The notes under the pieces are model-generated. The model saw only the letters and a list, made by a program, of their open reading frames with translations. It searched no databases and was not told where the DNA came from. Shown piece by piece: positions 1 to 9,381 of a DNA stretch of 55,282 nt. Source of the stretch: Photobacterium sp. JCM 19050 (GTDB lineage: Bacteria; Pseudomonadota; Gammaproteobacteria; Enterobacterales; Vibrionaceae); NCBI GenBank assembly GCA_001310455.1, contig BAXG01000039.1, positions 1 through 55,282 of the forward strand. Direction: 5' to 3'. Numbering within the stretch: the stretch's first letter is position 1; the number at the start of each line of letters is the position of its first letter. A program made the translations under genes and the position numbers.

Positions 1-104
1 ATTGCTGTTTCTTGATTTAGAGCCACTAGATCTTCAAAACAGCGCCTTGACTGACAGCCAATCAACTCTCGCTGAAAACTGCATCTTGAGGTGGCTTGGG
101 TATA
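1..104 (-). repeat. Dispersed intergenic repeat, copy A (left, truncated by window edge)
   Basis: The reverse complement of these bases matches 1770-1872 with about 10 mismatches in 104 positions (roughly 90% identity). The outer end is TATACCCAAgCCACCTC, at the 104 side in reverse complement. The same terminus recurs at both ends of the palindromic element at 39251-39406. The copy ends directly at the AGGAGG ribosome binding site of the next gene. It may continue beyond base 1. Confidence 0.85.
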
Positions 105-119
105 GGAGGTAACCACGGT

Positions 120-823
120 ATGTTGGAAACATTGCACATTGTCCCTAAAAGGCACGGTACAGCCGATGGGTATCAATGTCCCTCACCGTTACCGCGCTCG
201 TCGCGCTTGCATCTGTACTCTCATACAAACAGGTGTCGTTTTCTTCTGCCGCTTTATTACTGGTTCTGGTAGGTGCGCTCGCGTTCTACATTGTCCACCT
301 TCTGAACAGTCCGGCATTTCATTTTCGCTCAGCTACATGCACCTGCAACATCACAGCACTAAAGGGGGCTGGACGTTGAAATGGCGGAACATTTCCCACA
401 TTGGCGTTCCGTCGATTTCTATCGAAGGCTGGAATCACCCGGTTCCCTGGGCCGGGTTCAGGCTCAAGTCTTACGCGCCTTATTGAATACCATCAGCTTC
501 GCCTTGCCAGTGACATCATTACCCGCCAACGTCCCCTGCTCATCACTGCCATTCGAAAAGGCGAAAAACTGACAGACAGGGAGATTGAAGACATGTTATT
601 CGATGACACGCCATATATCGCAGAAGACGGTCAGGTACACCGGGGGCTGGTTGCCATGCTTGCCAATCATATGAAAGCGATGCGCGAAGTGTTGGGATAT
701 GATCTTTTCACTCAGGAGGAGTTGGTGGACCGGCCGCTGAATGAATTTATCGGGCTGTCACGGCGATACCTCGCCGCTGCCCCGTCGGATGAAGAACTGG
801 CAGAAAGCGAAGCCGGGCAATAA
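120..823 (+). pseudogene. DUF2982-like membrane protein, frameshifted
   Basis: Likely inner-membrane protein of unknown function that I recognise as DUF2982-like from memory of the family pattern. An AGGAGG (105-110) nine bases before ATG 120 sets the start (MLETLHIVPK...). The coding frame then moves several times. A hydrophobic segment with probably two membrane helices lies in the frame of 176-379. A stretch with LHLQHH-type and GGWTLKWRNI motifs follows in the frame of about 300-486, and the last 110 residues (…RRYLAAAPSDEEL) lie in the frame ending at 823. Joining them needs breaks near 170-200, 300, 485 and 510. The last two are cured by one T and one C in short runs. The repaired product is about 235 aa. 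No separate short ORF in this stretch is convincing. It precedes convergent ycbL. Confidence 0.55.
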
Positions 824-881
824 TGCCCGGCTTGTGCGTGTTCTTATTGGACGTTCTGAATTTGTCTTTAACCCTAGTGGA

Positions 882-1535
882 TTAGTGGATAGGCATTTCA
901 TCCGCAACAAATGGGTTAGCGATGCGTTCATGGCCAAATGTCGACTCCGGCCCGTGACCCGGGATAAAGGTGACATCGTTACCCATCGGCCAGAGCTTGG
1001 TTTTGATAGACGTAATCAGCGTATTGAAGTCACCCTTGGGGAAGTCAGTACGGCCAATCGCACCGTTAAACAACACATCCCCCACCCAGGCACGACGCGC
1101 TGAATCAGAGAACAGGACAATATGCCCAGGGGTATGGCCTGGCGTGTGATAAATCTCCAGCGTTTGGTTACCAAAGGTGACAGTTTCACCTTCATTAAGC
1201 CAGCGATCCGGGGTAAATGCCTCGGTATGGGTAAACCCGAACATCTCGCTCTGTGCTGGCAGCGCCTGAAGCCAGAATGCATCGGCCTCCTGAGGCCCTA
1301 AAACAGGAACAGAGAACATACCGGCCAGAGCTTCGGTACCGCCGACATGATCCAGGTGACCGTGAGTCAGTACGATTTTCACCAATTTCAAGCCAAGGTC
1401 ACGAATACGTGCTGTGATTTGGTCTACATCGCCACCCGGGTCAACAGCGATGGCTTCTTTGGTCTCATCACACCAAATGACTGAACAATTTTGCTGGAAG
1501 GCAGTAACGGGGATAATTTCGTACTTCAAACTCAT
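882..1535 (-). CDS. ycbL: MBL-fold metallo-hydrolase YcbL (glyoxalase II-like)
   Basis: A 217-aa intact metallo-beta-lactamase-fold hydrolase. The metal-binding signature THGHLDH is at residues 57-63. The second site is in HTPGHTPGH (about 130-138), with GDVLF near 152 and the terminal GHGPES histidine near 194. The length and lack of a C-terminal extension fit the short YcbL type (about 215 aa) rather than GloB (about 250 aa). YcbL members have glyoxalase II activity in enterobacteria; the physiological substrate is uncertain. In E. coli ycbL lies in the mukBEF-ldtD neighbourhood, and the same association holds here, although an acyltransferase gene and a repeat lie between ycbL and ldtD. 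It has no signal peptide and is cytoplasmic. Confidence 0.92.
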   Translation of the reverse strand: MSLKYEIIPVTAFQQNCSVIWCDETKEAIAVDPGGDVDQITARIRDLGLKLVKIVLTHGHLDHVGGTEALAGMFSVPVLGPQEADAFWLQALPAQSEMFGFTHTEAFTPDRWLNEGETVTFGNQTLEIYHTPGHTPGHIVLFSDSARRAWVGDVLFNGAIGRTDFPKGDFNTLITSIKTKLWPMGNDVTFIPGHGPESTFGHERIANPFVADEMPIH

Positions 1536-1938
1536 AGCCGGATATTTCCTGATTTTTACTGAATCGCATCACTCAATGATTATGCGTTATTTTTCTTACC
1601 CGAGTCTCATTTTTTTTACGGCGTTTCTGGTGTCTCTTAATCTCTCGAATTTCATCCTGCCGGGAAGTTGAAAGTTCAACACGTCCTTACCTCGCGGCCT
1701 GACGCACTGTAAAAAGAAAGTCATCTTGCAGCCACATTTCATTCATCTTTCCTTATCACAATAGTCAAATATACCCAAACCACCCCAAGGTGCAGGTTTC
1801 AGCGAGAGTTGATTGGCTGTCTGTCACGGCGTTGTTTTGACGATCTAGTGGCTCTAAATCAAGAAACAGTAACGCAGGATGAGAGCCAATCAAACTCGCA
1901 TCGGTAAACCGAACTTACCTAAAACAAAAGAGACTGCG
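1536..1938. other. Intergenic region between ycbL and olsF
   Basis: This 403-base gap holds the ycbL upstream region, an AT-rich stretch (about 1560-1660) and repeat copy B (1770-1872). The short ORF that can be drawn through 1414-1671 overlaps the ycbL start in antisense and has no support. I see no RNA gene. Confidence 0.6.
1770..1872 (+). repeat. Dispersed intergenic repeat, copy B (inverted relative to copy A)
   Basis: Starts TATACCCAAACCACC and runs to the AAGAAACAGTAA end. It is about 90% identical to the reverse complement of 1-104, so the two copies form inverted repeats enclosing the DUF2982-like gene and ycbL (about 1.67 kb), with the TATACCC ends facing inward. It lies about 65 bases upstream of the preferred olsF start, so it may carry or separate that gene's promoter. 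Confidence 0.85.
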
Positions 1939-3675
1939 ATGTTTGATGTAGATAACGTATTGCACGAGCGTTTTCCGAAGATCCAAAACAAACCCTGGCT
2001 TCGCAAGCCGCTTCAGTCAACATTGCGTCATCTACTCCATGAAGATGAATTCAAAGCCTTTGAAGAGCGTTTTCCGCACCTCAAAGGTATCGAGTTTGTT
2101 GAGCAGGTTCTTGAATATTTCAACCTCAAGATTGAAGTCAACCAGCGTGAGTGTGAGCGCATCCTGGCACATGGGCGAGTGGTTATTTTTGCCAATCATC
2201 CCATTGGCTCTCTTGATGGCCTGGCGTTGCTGAAACTGGTACATGATATACGGCCTGACGTCCGCATCGTTGCCAATGACATCCTGATGCAACTCGAACC
2301 CATGCATAAACTGCTGCTGCCGGTCGACAACTTCGGTGGTAAAACTGTCAAAGAAAACCTGAGGGAAATCGACAGTTGGTTGAATCAGGAAGGCGTGGTA
2401 ATTTTCTTTCCGGCCGGAGAGGTTTCCCGGCTCAAACCGTCGGGCATAAAAGACGGCGCATGGCATAAAGGTTTCCTGCAATTCGCCGCCCGCAACCGGG
2501 CTCCGTTGCTGCCGATACATGTCAAAGCCCGTAATTCAGCTATGTTTTACGGCACCAGTATGCTCTATAAGCCGCTCTCTACCCTGCTGCTGGTGCAGGA
2601 AATGTTCAACCTGGAAGACGGGAAAATTAAGCTCACCATTGGCGAGCAAATCCCTTTTGACTCCTACCAAGCTACCCAGCACTTGCCGCTTAAAATGCGG
2701 GTCAAGTTGCTCTACAAACACCTTTATCGGGTAGGTAAAGGCAAATCCAGTCTTTTTCAGACAGAAGCCTCCATTGCCCATCCGGAATCCCGCACGGTTT
2801 TGCGAAAAGCATTGGAAGAGAGCGAAAAACTGGGGGAAACCCCTGATGGGAAAACAATCTGGCTCTATAGCTCGTCAGAAGATTCACCAGTATTGCGCGA
2901 AATAGGCCGACTCAGGGAAGTTGCTTTCCGCGCTGTCGGTGAAGGTACTGGCCGGCGACGCGATCTGGATAAATTTGACCAACACTACTGGCACCTGATT
3001 CTCTGGGATCCGGACGAGCAGGAAATTGTCGGCGCTTACCGGTTTGCCGATACAGCCAAGCTGATGAAAGAATTCGGTGAAGACGCCATTTATACCTGCA
3101 GCCTGTTCTATTTTGACCGGGAAATGGAACCTTACCTTGAGAAAGGGCTCGAACTTGGCCGCAGCTTTGTGCAACCACGTTACTGGGGCCGCCGCAGCCT
3201 GGATTACCTCTGGTTTGGCATTGGAGCGTTTCTGGCAAAGAATCCACAGTACCGCTACCTGTTTGGCCCGGTTACCATCAGCAATGCCCTGCCGGACACA
3301 GCAAAAGCGCTGCTGATTTACTTCTACAACCTCTACTTCCCGAGTCAAAAGCCTCTGGCCGCTTCAAAACGTCCTTTCCGGTTGAGTGAGGATCAGGTTT
3401 ACGAGCTGACTTCGCATTTCACCGGAAATGACTACAGCCGGGATTTCAAGAAACTCAAGCACCTGCTGGATAACCTCGGCTGCGCCATTCCGACACTCTA
3501 CAAACAGTACGCGGAGCTTTGCGATCCAAGTGGCGTGCAGTTTATCGATTTTAATGTCGACCCGGATTTTGCGGACTGTATTGATGGCCTGGTATTGGTG
3601 GATATTCACACCCTCAAACCTCAAAAGCGAGACCGCTATATCCGGGTCCATGAAGACGCCGGACAGTCAGCTTAA
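1939..3675 (+). CDS. olsF: OlsF-like bifunctional acyltransferase (ornithine lipid synthesis)
   Basis: A 578-aa protein with two acyltransferase modules. The N-terminal half is a PlsC/lysophospholipid acyltransferase-type domain with the NHPIGSLDG catalytic motif at about 86-94 and FPAGEVSR at about 157-164. The C-terminal part (about 290-480) is a GNAT/OlsB-like N-acyltransferase domain. This order is that of OlsF, which makes ornithine lipid from ornithine in Serratia and Vibrio: the GNAT part N-acylates and the PlsC-like part O-acylates. The reading frame is open from ATG 1879, but ATG 1939 has AAGAGA at suitable spacing and begins with the family-typical MFDVDNVLHERFP, so I prefer it. The gene converges on ldtD. 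Ornithine lipid is phosphorus-free and its synthesis is usually phosphate-responsive, but I did not identify a convincing Pho box. General 'GNAT/lysophospholipid acyltransferase family' is the safe fallback. Confidence 0.8.
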   Translation: MFDVDNVLHERFPKIQNKPWLRKPLQSTLRHLLHEDEFKAFEERFPHLKGIEFVEQVLEYFNLKIEVNQRECERILAHGRVVIFANHPIGSLDGLALLKLVHDIRPDVRIVANDILMQLEPMHKLLLPVDNFGGKTVKENLREIDSWLNQEGVVIFFPAGEVSRLKPSGIKDGAWHKGFLQFAARNRAPLLPIHVKARNSAMFYGTSMLYKPLSTLLLVQEMFNLEDGKIKLTIGEQIPFDSYQATQHLPLKMRVKLLYKHLYRVGKGKSSLFQTEASIAHPESRTVLRKALEESEKLGETPDGKTIWLYSSSEDSPVLREIGRLREVAFRAVGEGTGRRRDLDKFDQHYWHLILWDPDEQEIVGAYRFADTAKLMKEFGEDAIYTCSLFYFDREMEPYLEKGLELGRSFVQPRYWGRRSLDYLWFGIGAFLAKNPQYRYLFGPVTISNALPDTAKALLIYFYNLYFPSQKPLAASKRPFRLSEDQVYELTSHFTGNDYSRDFKKLKHLLDNLGCAIPTLYKQYAELCDPSGVQFIDFNVDPDFADCIDGLVLVDIHTLKPQKRDRYIRVHEDAGQSA

Positions 3676-3680
3676 TAGAT

Positions 3681-3712
3681 AAGCCTGAGGAAGATTGCTA
3701 TTGCTCTTCAGG
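3681..3712. terminator. Possible shared terminator between olsF and ldtD
   Basis: An imperfect inverted repeat, GCCTGAGGAAGA / TCTTCAGGC, lies between the convergent genes and runs into the ldtD 3' end. There is no clear U-tract, so this is tentative. Confidence 0.35.
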
Positions 3713-5562
3713 CGGGGCTTCGTGCTGAACCCGGGCTGAGAGCAACTCCCGGGTAGTCACCGGGGTTACGCCGGGTTTCGGCCGGTCATACTGGTAAATG
3801 TCCCGCCGAAACTGGCGTCGTCCCTGATTGTCCACCCAGGCTGTCTGGTAGATGGTGTAAACGTTTATGCGCTTACTCAGAGCAACCGCTTTAGTCTCCG
3901 GTACTTCCCGGTAGTAGTTGTAATCTGACGCACTCATGCCGGAATATTGCAACAACATATCGGCAAACTCCGCGGCATATTCCACACGAATGCAACCGGA
4001 ACTGAACGCCCGGGTATAGCGGTTAAACAGCCCTTTACTCGGCGTATCATGCAGGTAAATCGCCATTTTGTTTGGTGTATTGAACTTATAGCGCCCCAAT
4101 GCATTCAGGTCACCCGGAGCCTGTTGCAACCGGTAAGGGAATCGTCGGATATCCAACGCATTCCAGTCGATGTTCTCTGTGGGAATAACCTCACCGCTTA
4201 TCCAGCTGTCCAGCACCGTAAAGTTATTCTCTTCAAGGAAAGTCTGGTCTTTTTTCACTTTTGGAAGGATATCCCGGTACATGATTTTTGCAGGGACATT
4301 CCAATGCGGGTTGAAAATCACAGAGTCTACCCGGGAATTAAAAAGAGGGGTCTTACGGCTTGGGCGACCGACAATTACCCGGCTTCCCAGTACCAGTTCA
4401 CGCTCCATCCAGAACTGCATTTCATAATTAGGAATGTTCACCAGAACAATTCTGTCACGCTCTGTGGGCCAAAGTCTTTGCCTCTCCGCATTTAGCGCCA
4501 GCAGCCGTATCCGGTCATTGACCGATCTGTTCACCCAATACCGCGTATTTGGCCCGATCACACCATCCCGTTTCAGGCCATGCCGGGACTGGAACTGCAT
4601 CACCGCTTCAACCAGCAGCTCTGAATACGGTAAAAACACACTGTCGTTGTACCAACCGGAAAACAACGTGGAACCGTACAGGGAATTATCATCTACATTC
4701 CCGCCCTGAAGCGTTCCGTCACCGCCAAGCGCAGCCATAGATGCACTTTCCTGTACAACCTTGGTTTTGCCGTTTTCCTCAATCTCATAGTTCCGGGTCA
4801 TCTGCATTTTAAGCTCTGCAGCATCTTCCGGTTCAAGATCCCCGAATGCTTCCAGTCGTTCAATTAGCGGCAACGGGTTTTTGAGCTCATCTCCGGGCCG
4901 AACCAAGCCTTTTGAGTAGTAATACGGGACGCGTATATCCCGCAGGTACTGGAGCTGCCGGATAGCCATGGCAATATCAGCGTAGGGGAAATAGTCAGGC
5001 ACCAGGGAACGAACTAACAGCGCGAGTGTCCGGGATTCAAGTGCCCCGACAAACTGCCCAAGCCAAGTTTCAGAGGTTCAGGCAAGTCGCCGATTGTGGA
5101 TTTACCGAGCAGCCAGTTGTAACCCTGGTCGCTAAGCTGCTCTGAATAACTCGCGAGCAATAACAGGCTGTCCGTTGCCAGGAGGTCATAGCTCAGGTAG
5201 CGCTTCGACTCATAGAAGTTATCCAGCTCCGTGACACGCCATTCAAACTCATCTCCCAGACCGGCAAGGGAGATCATTGAAAGCTGGGTGACTAACGCAC
5301 TGTAGGCATCGGGGTCGCGCCATATGTGGGCGTACCCATTGGCATAGTAAAGCCGGGCAAGTGTGTCAGGAAATGCAAAGGAAACATGCTGTGGCTGGGC
5401 TTGCTGAACCCATGATTCTGCACTGTTTTTTGGCCAGGCGACTTGTACATTTTTATCGGGGGAAACACTGGTATCTGCCTTGCCATGAGGAGGCATAGAT
5501 GAAGCTGTCCCGGATGCCAGACAAACGCAAAGTGCCACAGTGCCTAAAAAGACGTATTTCAC
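3698..5562 (-). CDS. ldtD: L,D-transpeptidase LdtD (YcbB), one frameshift
   Basis: Exported peptidoglycan L,D-transpeptidase of the YcbB type, which forms 3-3 meso-DAP cross-links. The N-terminal part (5562-5014) starts with a signal peptide (MKYVFLGTVALCVCLASG). The C-terminal part (read from about 5060) carries a peptidoglycan-binding segment (FQSRHGLKRDGVIGPNT) and the YkuD catalytic block with IYLHDTPSK and the cysteine motif SSGCIRVE. The two parts join at about 5060, where the C-terminal frame reads straight through FVGALESRTLALLVRSL. One missing base restores 621 aa, against about 615 in E. coli. In E. coli ldtD directly follows mukB. Here about 7.6 kb intervenes. The break looks like a sequencing indel because both halves are well conserved. 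Confidence 0.9.
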
Positions 5563-5684
5563 AGTGATTTTTCCTTGCCTTTAGTAAGTTAAGTATGGCA
5601 AAGCCCGCTGATTGTGAAAGTGCAGATTTTGATAAATATGTCGATATATGCATTTCATTGAATTACCTGAGAAATGCAACAGTA

Positions 5685-6893
5685 TCAGGCTAGCAGGTAA
5701 TTCTTTCTTCTTGATGAACAAAGAAAAATACCCGCCGATAAATGAGCGGGTATTGGTTGGCGCATTTCAGTTTTAACAGCTGAGAACAGCGTTAAATGGT
5801 TATCCCACAGCACCTCGCTATAAAACTGTTCTTTAGAAGCTGAGCCGACAGACGTATCCATTTTGAGGTTAACGACACTACCGACACCTGAACTGAGCCA
5901 GACGACGTCAGTCGCAGATGCGCCGGCTACATCACTGAGTGAGGACAGCGAAAGCAGTTTTCCGGACTCCCTGTCCCAGCAGCCATAGCACCCTCCTCTT
6001 GGGGATGTGGCGACAATCAGTTTATCCGTACCGGTAACACTGGCTATATACCCGTTGAACCGCCGCCATTCACTCCAGGATGCCTCCAGCAAGCGGTAAT
6101 CTCCTCCCGGGCTGTGCGTTGCCACCAGCGGGAGGACATTGTCACTGCTGTCACCCTGATATTGCTGGCCGGTAATGACAAGACCATTAGCCACGGCAAG
6201 GTGGCGGATACTGAGCCTGTGATCCGGCAAACTGACCTGTTCCGTCACTCTCTTTTCACGCAGCGAAACATACATCAGCGATGGCGACATCGTATCCAGA
6301 TTCATTTTTCTTCGCTGCCGGGTATGTATACCGCCAACTGCAACAACGAGAGTGTTGCTATCAAAAATGGCAAGCTCATGAGGACCAATCCCGATGCCGA
6401 GAATTTCATCAGTTCGAACCAAGCCATTTTCAACATCAAAAATACCAATTAACCCGGTGCTGGACGTTTCATTTCCCTCAGTGGCATACAGTGTCTTTTC
6501 ATCCGCAGACAACACGGCATGACCGTAGAAGTAATTGCCCTTTCCCGGAGTTGCTGTTGCAACGTGTTCACCATTTTTATAGTTAAATGCTTCGATAAAG
6601 CGGCCAGGACGCCTTGCTACTGCAAATGCCAGATCACCATTGCGCTGAGCGGCCACCCCATGCCCCCGGTCGGGTAACGGATGTTTCACGCAAAGCTGAC
6701 CGGCAGCGTCCGCCACCGCAGCATAGAAACTGCCGTCAGCATCTTTAGCGCATCCCAAAAGGAGGATCCACCCGCTGTCGTCCGCATCTTTGGCAAATAG
6801 ACCCGCAGGACTCCAGAGAGACCCCATGGTGCCTGTCACAGCCAACCCTGCAAACCTGCGCAAAGCATCGCGCCTTGAGATATCAGTCGCCAT
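5685..6893 (-). CDS. DUF1513 family exported protein of the imelysin cluster
   Basis: DUF1513 beta-propeller-like protein, typically the last gene of imelysin operons. Residues 1-35 contain a Tat-like signal (SRRDALRRF, then a hydrophobic stretch and an Ala-rich end). ATG 6893 overlaps the end of the upstream imelysin-like gene (ATGGCGACTGA), suggesting translational coupling; the frame is open to 6917 but without reason to start there. The family-typical C-terminal WDNH motif occurs near 5795. The frame then runs through a clear terminator hairpin (5722-5753) to 5685, so the last ~35 residues are probably an artefact of a missed stop (for example by an indel near 5770-5800). The function is unproven. 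Family members are co-regulated with iron uptake proteins by Fur. Confidence 0.75.
   Translation of the reverse strand: MATDISRRDALRRFAGLAVTGTMGSLWSPAGLFAKDADDSGWILLLGCAKDADGSFYAAVADAAGQLCVKHPLPDRGHGVAAQRNGDLAFAVARRPGRFIEAFNYKNGEHVATATPGKGNYFYGHAVLSADEKTLYATEGNETSSTGLIGIFDVENGLVRTDEILGIGIGPHELAIFDSNTLVVAVGGIHTRQRRKMNLDTMSPSLMYVSLREKRVTEQVSLPDHRLSIRHLAVANGLVITGQQYQGDSSDNVLPLVATHSPGGDYRLLEASWSEWRRFNGYIASVTGTDKLIVATSPRGGCYGCWDRESGKLLSLSSLSDVAGASATDVVWLSSGVGSVVNLKMDTSVGSASKEQFYSEVLWDNHLTLFSAVKTEMRQPIPAHLSAGIFLCSSRRKNYLLA
5722..5753 (-). terminator. Rho-independent terminator of the imelysin cluster
   Basis: On the minus strand ATACCCGC (5753-5746) pairs with GCGGGTAT (5735-5728), followed by TTTTTCTTTG. 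It lies inside the apparent 3' end of the DUF1513 frame, which argues that the true stop is upstream of it. Confidence 0.75.
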
Positions 6894-7893
6894 CTGTTGC
6901 ATTAAACCCCACAACAATACCTAACACCGGGGCGACTTCATCAGAAAGCGCGATATGGATGTATTCCAGTTCGTTATAAATCCCAAGAAGCTCCCGGTAT
7001 CCGTCAGTCGTACTGAGCATTCCCCAGGCGGATCCGGATTGAGGGAAATCTGCCAGCAACAACTCAAAGTGCTTGCTGATGCGGTCAGCCAATTCTGACT
7101 TCCCTTTATCCCGAAGTTCGGTATCCAAACCAGCCCCACTGGCGAAGTAGAGACTTTGCAGTGCTTTAGCACTGGCATTAAGGCTTTGGAGGGAGGATTG
7201 TGATCGCCACGCCTCCAATTGGTAGGCTTGGGTGAACCGGGTTTACCCAAAGGGCGCGCCAGCTTTTTCATGACGAAATCAAACTGGTTGGTCAACACCC
7301 GAAAATACGCATCTTTTCGAACCTTTTCCGGCGCCCCACCCCAAGGATCCTGGCTCCACGCATCTACCAGCAGCCCGGAGGTGGCAACCAAGTGTCCGCT
7401 GACCGCTTCCCCGAGTTGGCAGAAACGCTCTTCGCGATGGTCAGCACTCTTATCATAAAGAAGCCATTCCATCGCACCGAGCCCCTGCGCTGCAACGCTT
7501 TGTGTCGCCATAAATTCCGGCTGAGTATCTGCTCGCCCTTCATCAGTTGAGAAAGCTTCCGCCCGGTGGTGTTTTTCTTGTCCGGATAGAACTGGATTTG
7601 CCAGGCAAGCGTCATCGCCTGTTCTGGCCCCTGTTCCTGCCCCTGCAGCGGCATCCAGGACGCAAAGGTTGTTTGCCATTGTGATTTCACCTCAGCCAGT
7701 TTTTCAGGTGATTTGGCGCGGCAGTACGACGTAAATTTATCTTTCAGGCCAACGGTGCATGCCTGAAATTCGCCACACGCTCCTGCTGAAGGAGCAAATA
7801 GCCGGGTTGTTTCGCCGCCGCATTTGTCAGGCATCCGGTCAGTAACGCTGCGCTTAACACGGCAAGAAGCCTCATTGAGAGTATTTGGCTCAT
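6883..7893 (-). pseudogene. Imelysin-like (peptidase M75) lipoprotein, three frameshifts
   Basis: Second imelysin-family protein of the cluster. ATG 7893 (or internal ATG 7875) opens a lipoprotein signal with lipobox LLTGC (MRLLAVLSAALLTGC), which predicts a membrane-anchored periplasmic protein. The frame breaks near 7770, 7535 and 7215. Continuous imelysin-like sequence is recovered by joining QQERVA / EFQACTVGLKDKF, LMKGEQ / ADTQPEFMATQS and SPKPT / QLEAWRSQSSL. At least two of the breaks are cured by one base in a G or C doublet. The repaired product is about 337 aa. It starts 22 bases after the DUF1111 stop and overlaps the DUF1513 start, so it belongs to the same operon. By analogy with Pseudomonas icmP-type clusters it should be an iron-regulated periplasmic protein; substrate binding by imelysins is not established. 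Confidence 0.7.
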
Positions 7894-7915
7894 GGTCTGT
7901 CCTCAGGAATCCGAT

Positions 7916-9299
7916 TCACAGGGAGTTTAAAAATGCGACCAGTGCAGACCGCTCATCCCGGGACATCTCAAGCACTCGGTCACGCGCAGCTTGTGCCTCG
8001 CCGCCGTGCCAAAGAACGGCCTCCATAACATTACGTGCCCTGCCGTCGTGCAGGAAGAAGGTATGTCCGTTTACTTCCTCGGTATATCCCAGCCCCCAAA
8101 GCGGAGCCGTACGCCACTCCTGCCCATTGGCGATAAATTCCGGCCTGTTGTCCGCAAGCCCCGGCCCCATATCGTGCAAAAGCATATCGGTGTATGGCCG
8201 AATAACCTGATTACTCAATGCCGGCCTGCCTTTGATGTCTCCTGTACGTAATTCTGCCTTGTGGCAACTTTCACAACCGGCTTCAGCAAACAGCGATTTC
8301 CCTTTCACGACCTGAGGGCGTTTGATATCCCTTCTCATCGGAACAGCAAGGTGCTGGGTATAAAATTCAACAAAACCAAGAATATTGTCACTGACCTCCG
8401 GTGAGCCGCCGTTTGGCATGGTTTTACATACCTCCTGGGCGCTTGTGTAATTTTCAACAGGAAACAACGATGAAGTCAGGCCGAGATCGCCATTGAACGC
8501 CCCGGCGTTTTGCTGCATCAGATTCGGCTGACCGGCTTTCCAGCCAAAACGGCCGATGACGGTCTCTTTCTTCCGGACGTCCCAAACCCGGTTTGCCCGT
8601 CCGGAAATGCCGTCACCGTTCGCATCATCCGGGTCTTCCAACGCAATGAGGGTTTCATCTGGCACAGACTCCAGTAGCCCAAGCCCAATCATTGGAGGGG
8701 CCACCCTGGCTGACATCTGGATATTTGCATCCAGCTCACCGTAATTCAGTTCAGAAATGGAAAGTACCGGTTTCCTAAGCTCTGCTTTCTCGCCATCAGC
8801 AAAGGTAACGATAACGGGTTCATAGCTCAGTGCTATCTGCTTCCGGCTTGGCACCGGGAATGGCAAAGTCCTGCAACTGGCCACCATAAACCGGATCCGG
8901 AATATTGCCGGATTTAATCAGCGCTTTTTTCTGCTCGGCCGTCAAAGCTGGAATGCTGAGCCTCACCAGCATGGAAACGGCATTAGTATCCCCGGGCTCT
9001 GGCGGATGTCCCCGCCCGTCCTTCACATGGCAGTTTTGGCAACCGTTAGTGTTAAAAAGCGGGCCGAGCCCATCCCGGGCATCGGTTGACGCCGGAGCCT
9101 GAACCCAGGGATTGCGGAAGAAACTGTTACCGACACTGAAATCAATTTTGCTGCTGAGCGGCAGGTTAGCAGCAGGAAGGGAAAATGCGTTGGGTCCGGT
9201 TTTAGAAACGGTTGTTTGACCACCAGACAGATGTTCAGCGGCTAAAGGGGAGGGTGAAAATAACGTCGCGGCCAACGCCATCGTAAATAGATTTTTCAT
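7916..9299 (-). CDS. DUF1111 di-haem oxidoreductase-like protein, one frameshift
   Basis: Exported c-type cytochrome-like protein (DUF1111, 'thiol oxidoreductase' in older annotations). A signal peptide (MKNLFTMALAATLFSPSPLA) starts at ATG 9299. CQNCH near residue 92 and CESCHK in the C-terminal half are two CxxCH haem c attachment sites. The frame changes near 8835-8850, between the segment ending IPGAKPEA and the segment continuing IALSYEPVIVTF; no unambiguous one-base repair is visible there. The product is about 460 aa. It lies 82 bases downstream of the imelysin gene and 22 bases before the second imelysin-like gene, in a four-gene operon. Periplasmic haem chemistry linked to iron acquisition is an inference from this context. 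Confidence 0.82.
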
Positions 9300-9381
9300 G
9301 GCTCGATACATCCGGTGTAAGAAAGCATAAAGCAGCGCAACCGTTGCCCGGCCCGCTGCCTTGTATTTTTATAGTCTTTGA

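Noticed and set aside
108..1769. Composite transposon bounded by the inverted repeats
   Set aside because: No transposase gene lies inside, the content is ordinary chromosomal (ycbL), and the repeat ends recur alone at 39251. Two independent insertions of a dispersed repeat explain it better.
1879..1938. Start of the acyltransferase at ATG 1879
   Set aside because: It is directly after the repeat, lacks a good ribosome binding site and adds a non-conserved basic leader; ATG 1939 has AAGAGA and the usual N-terminus.
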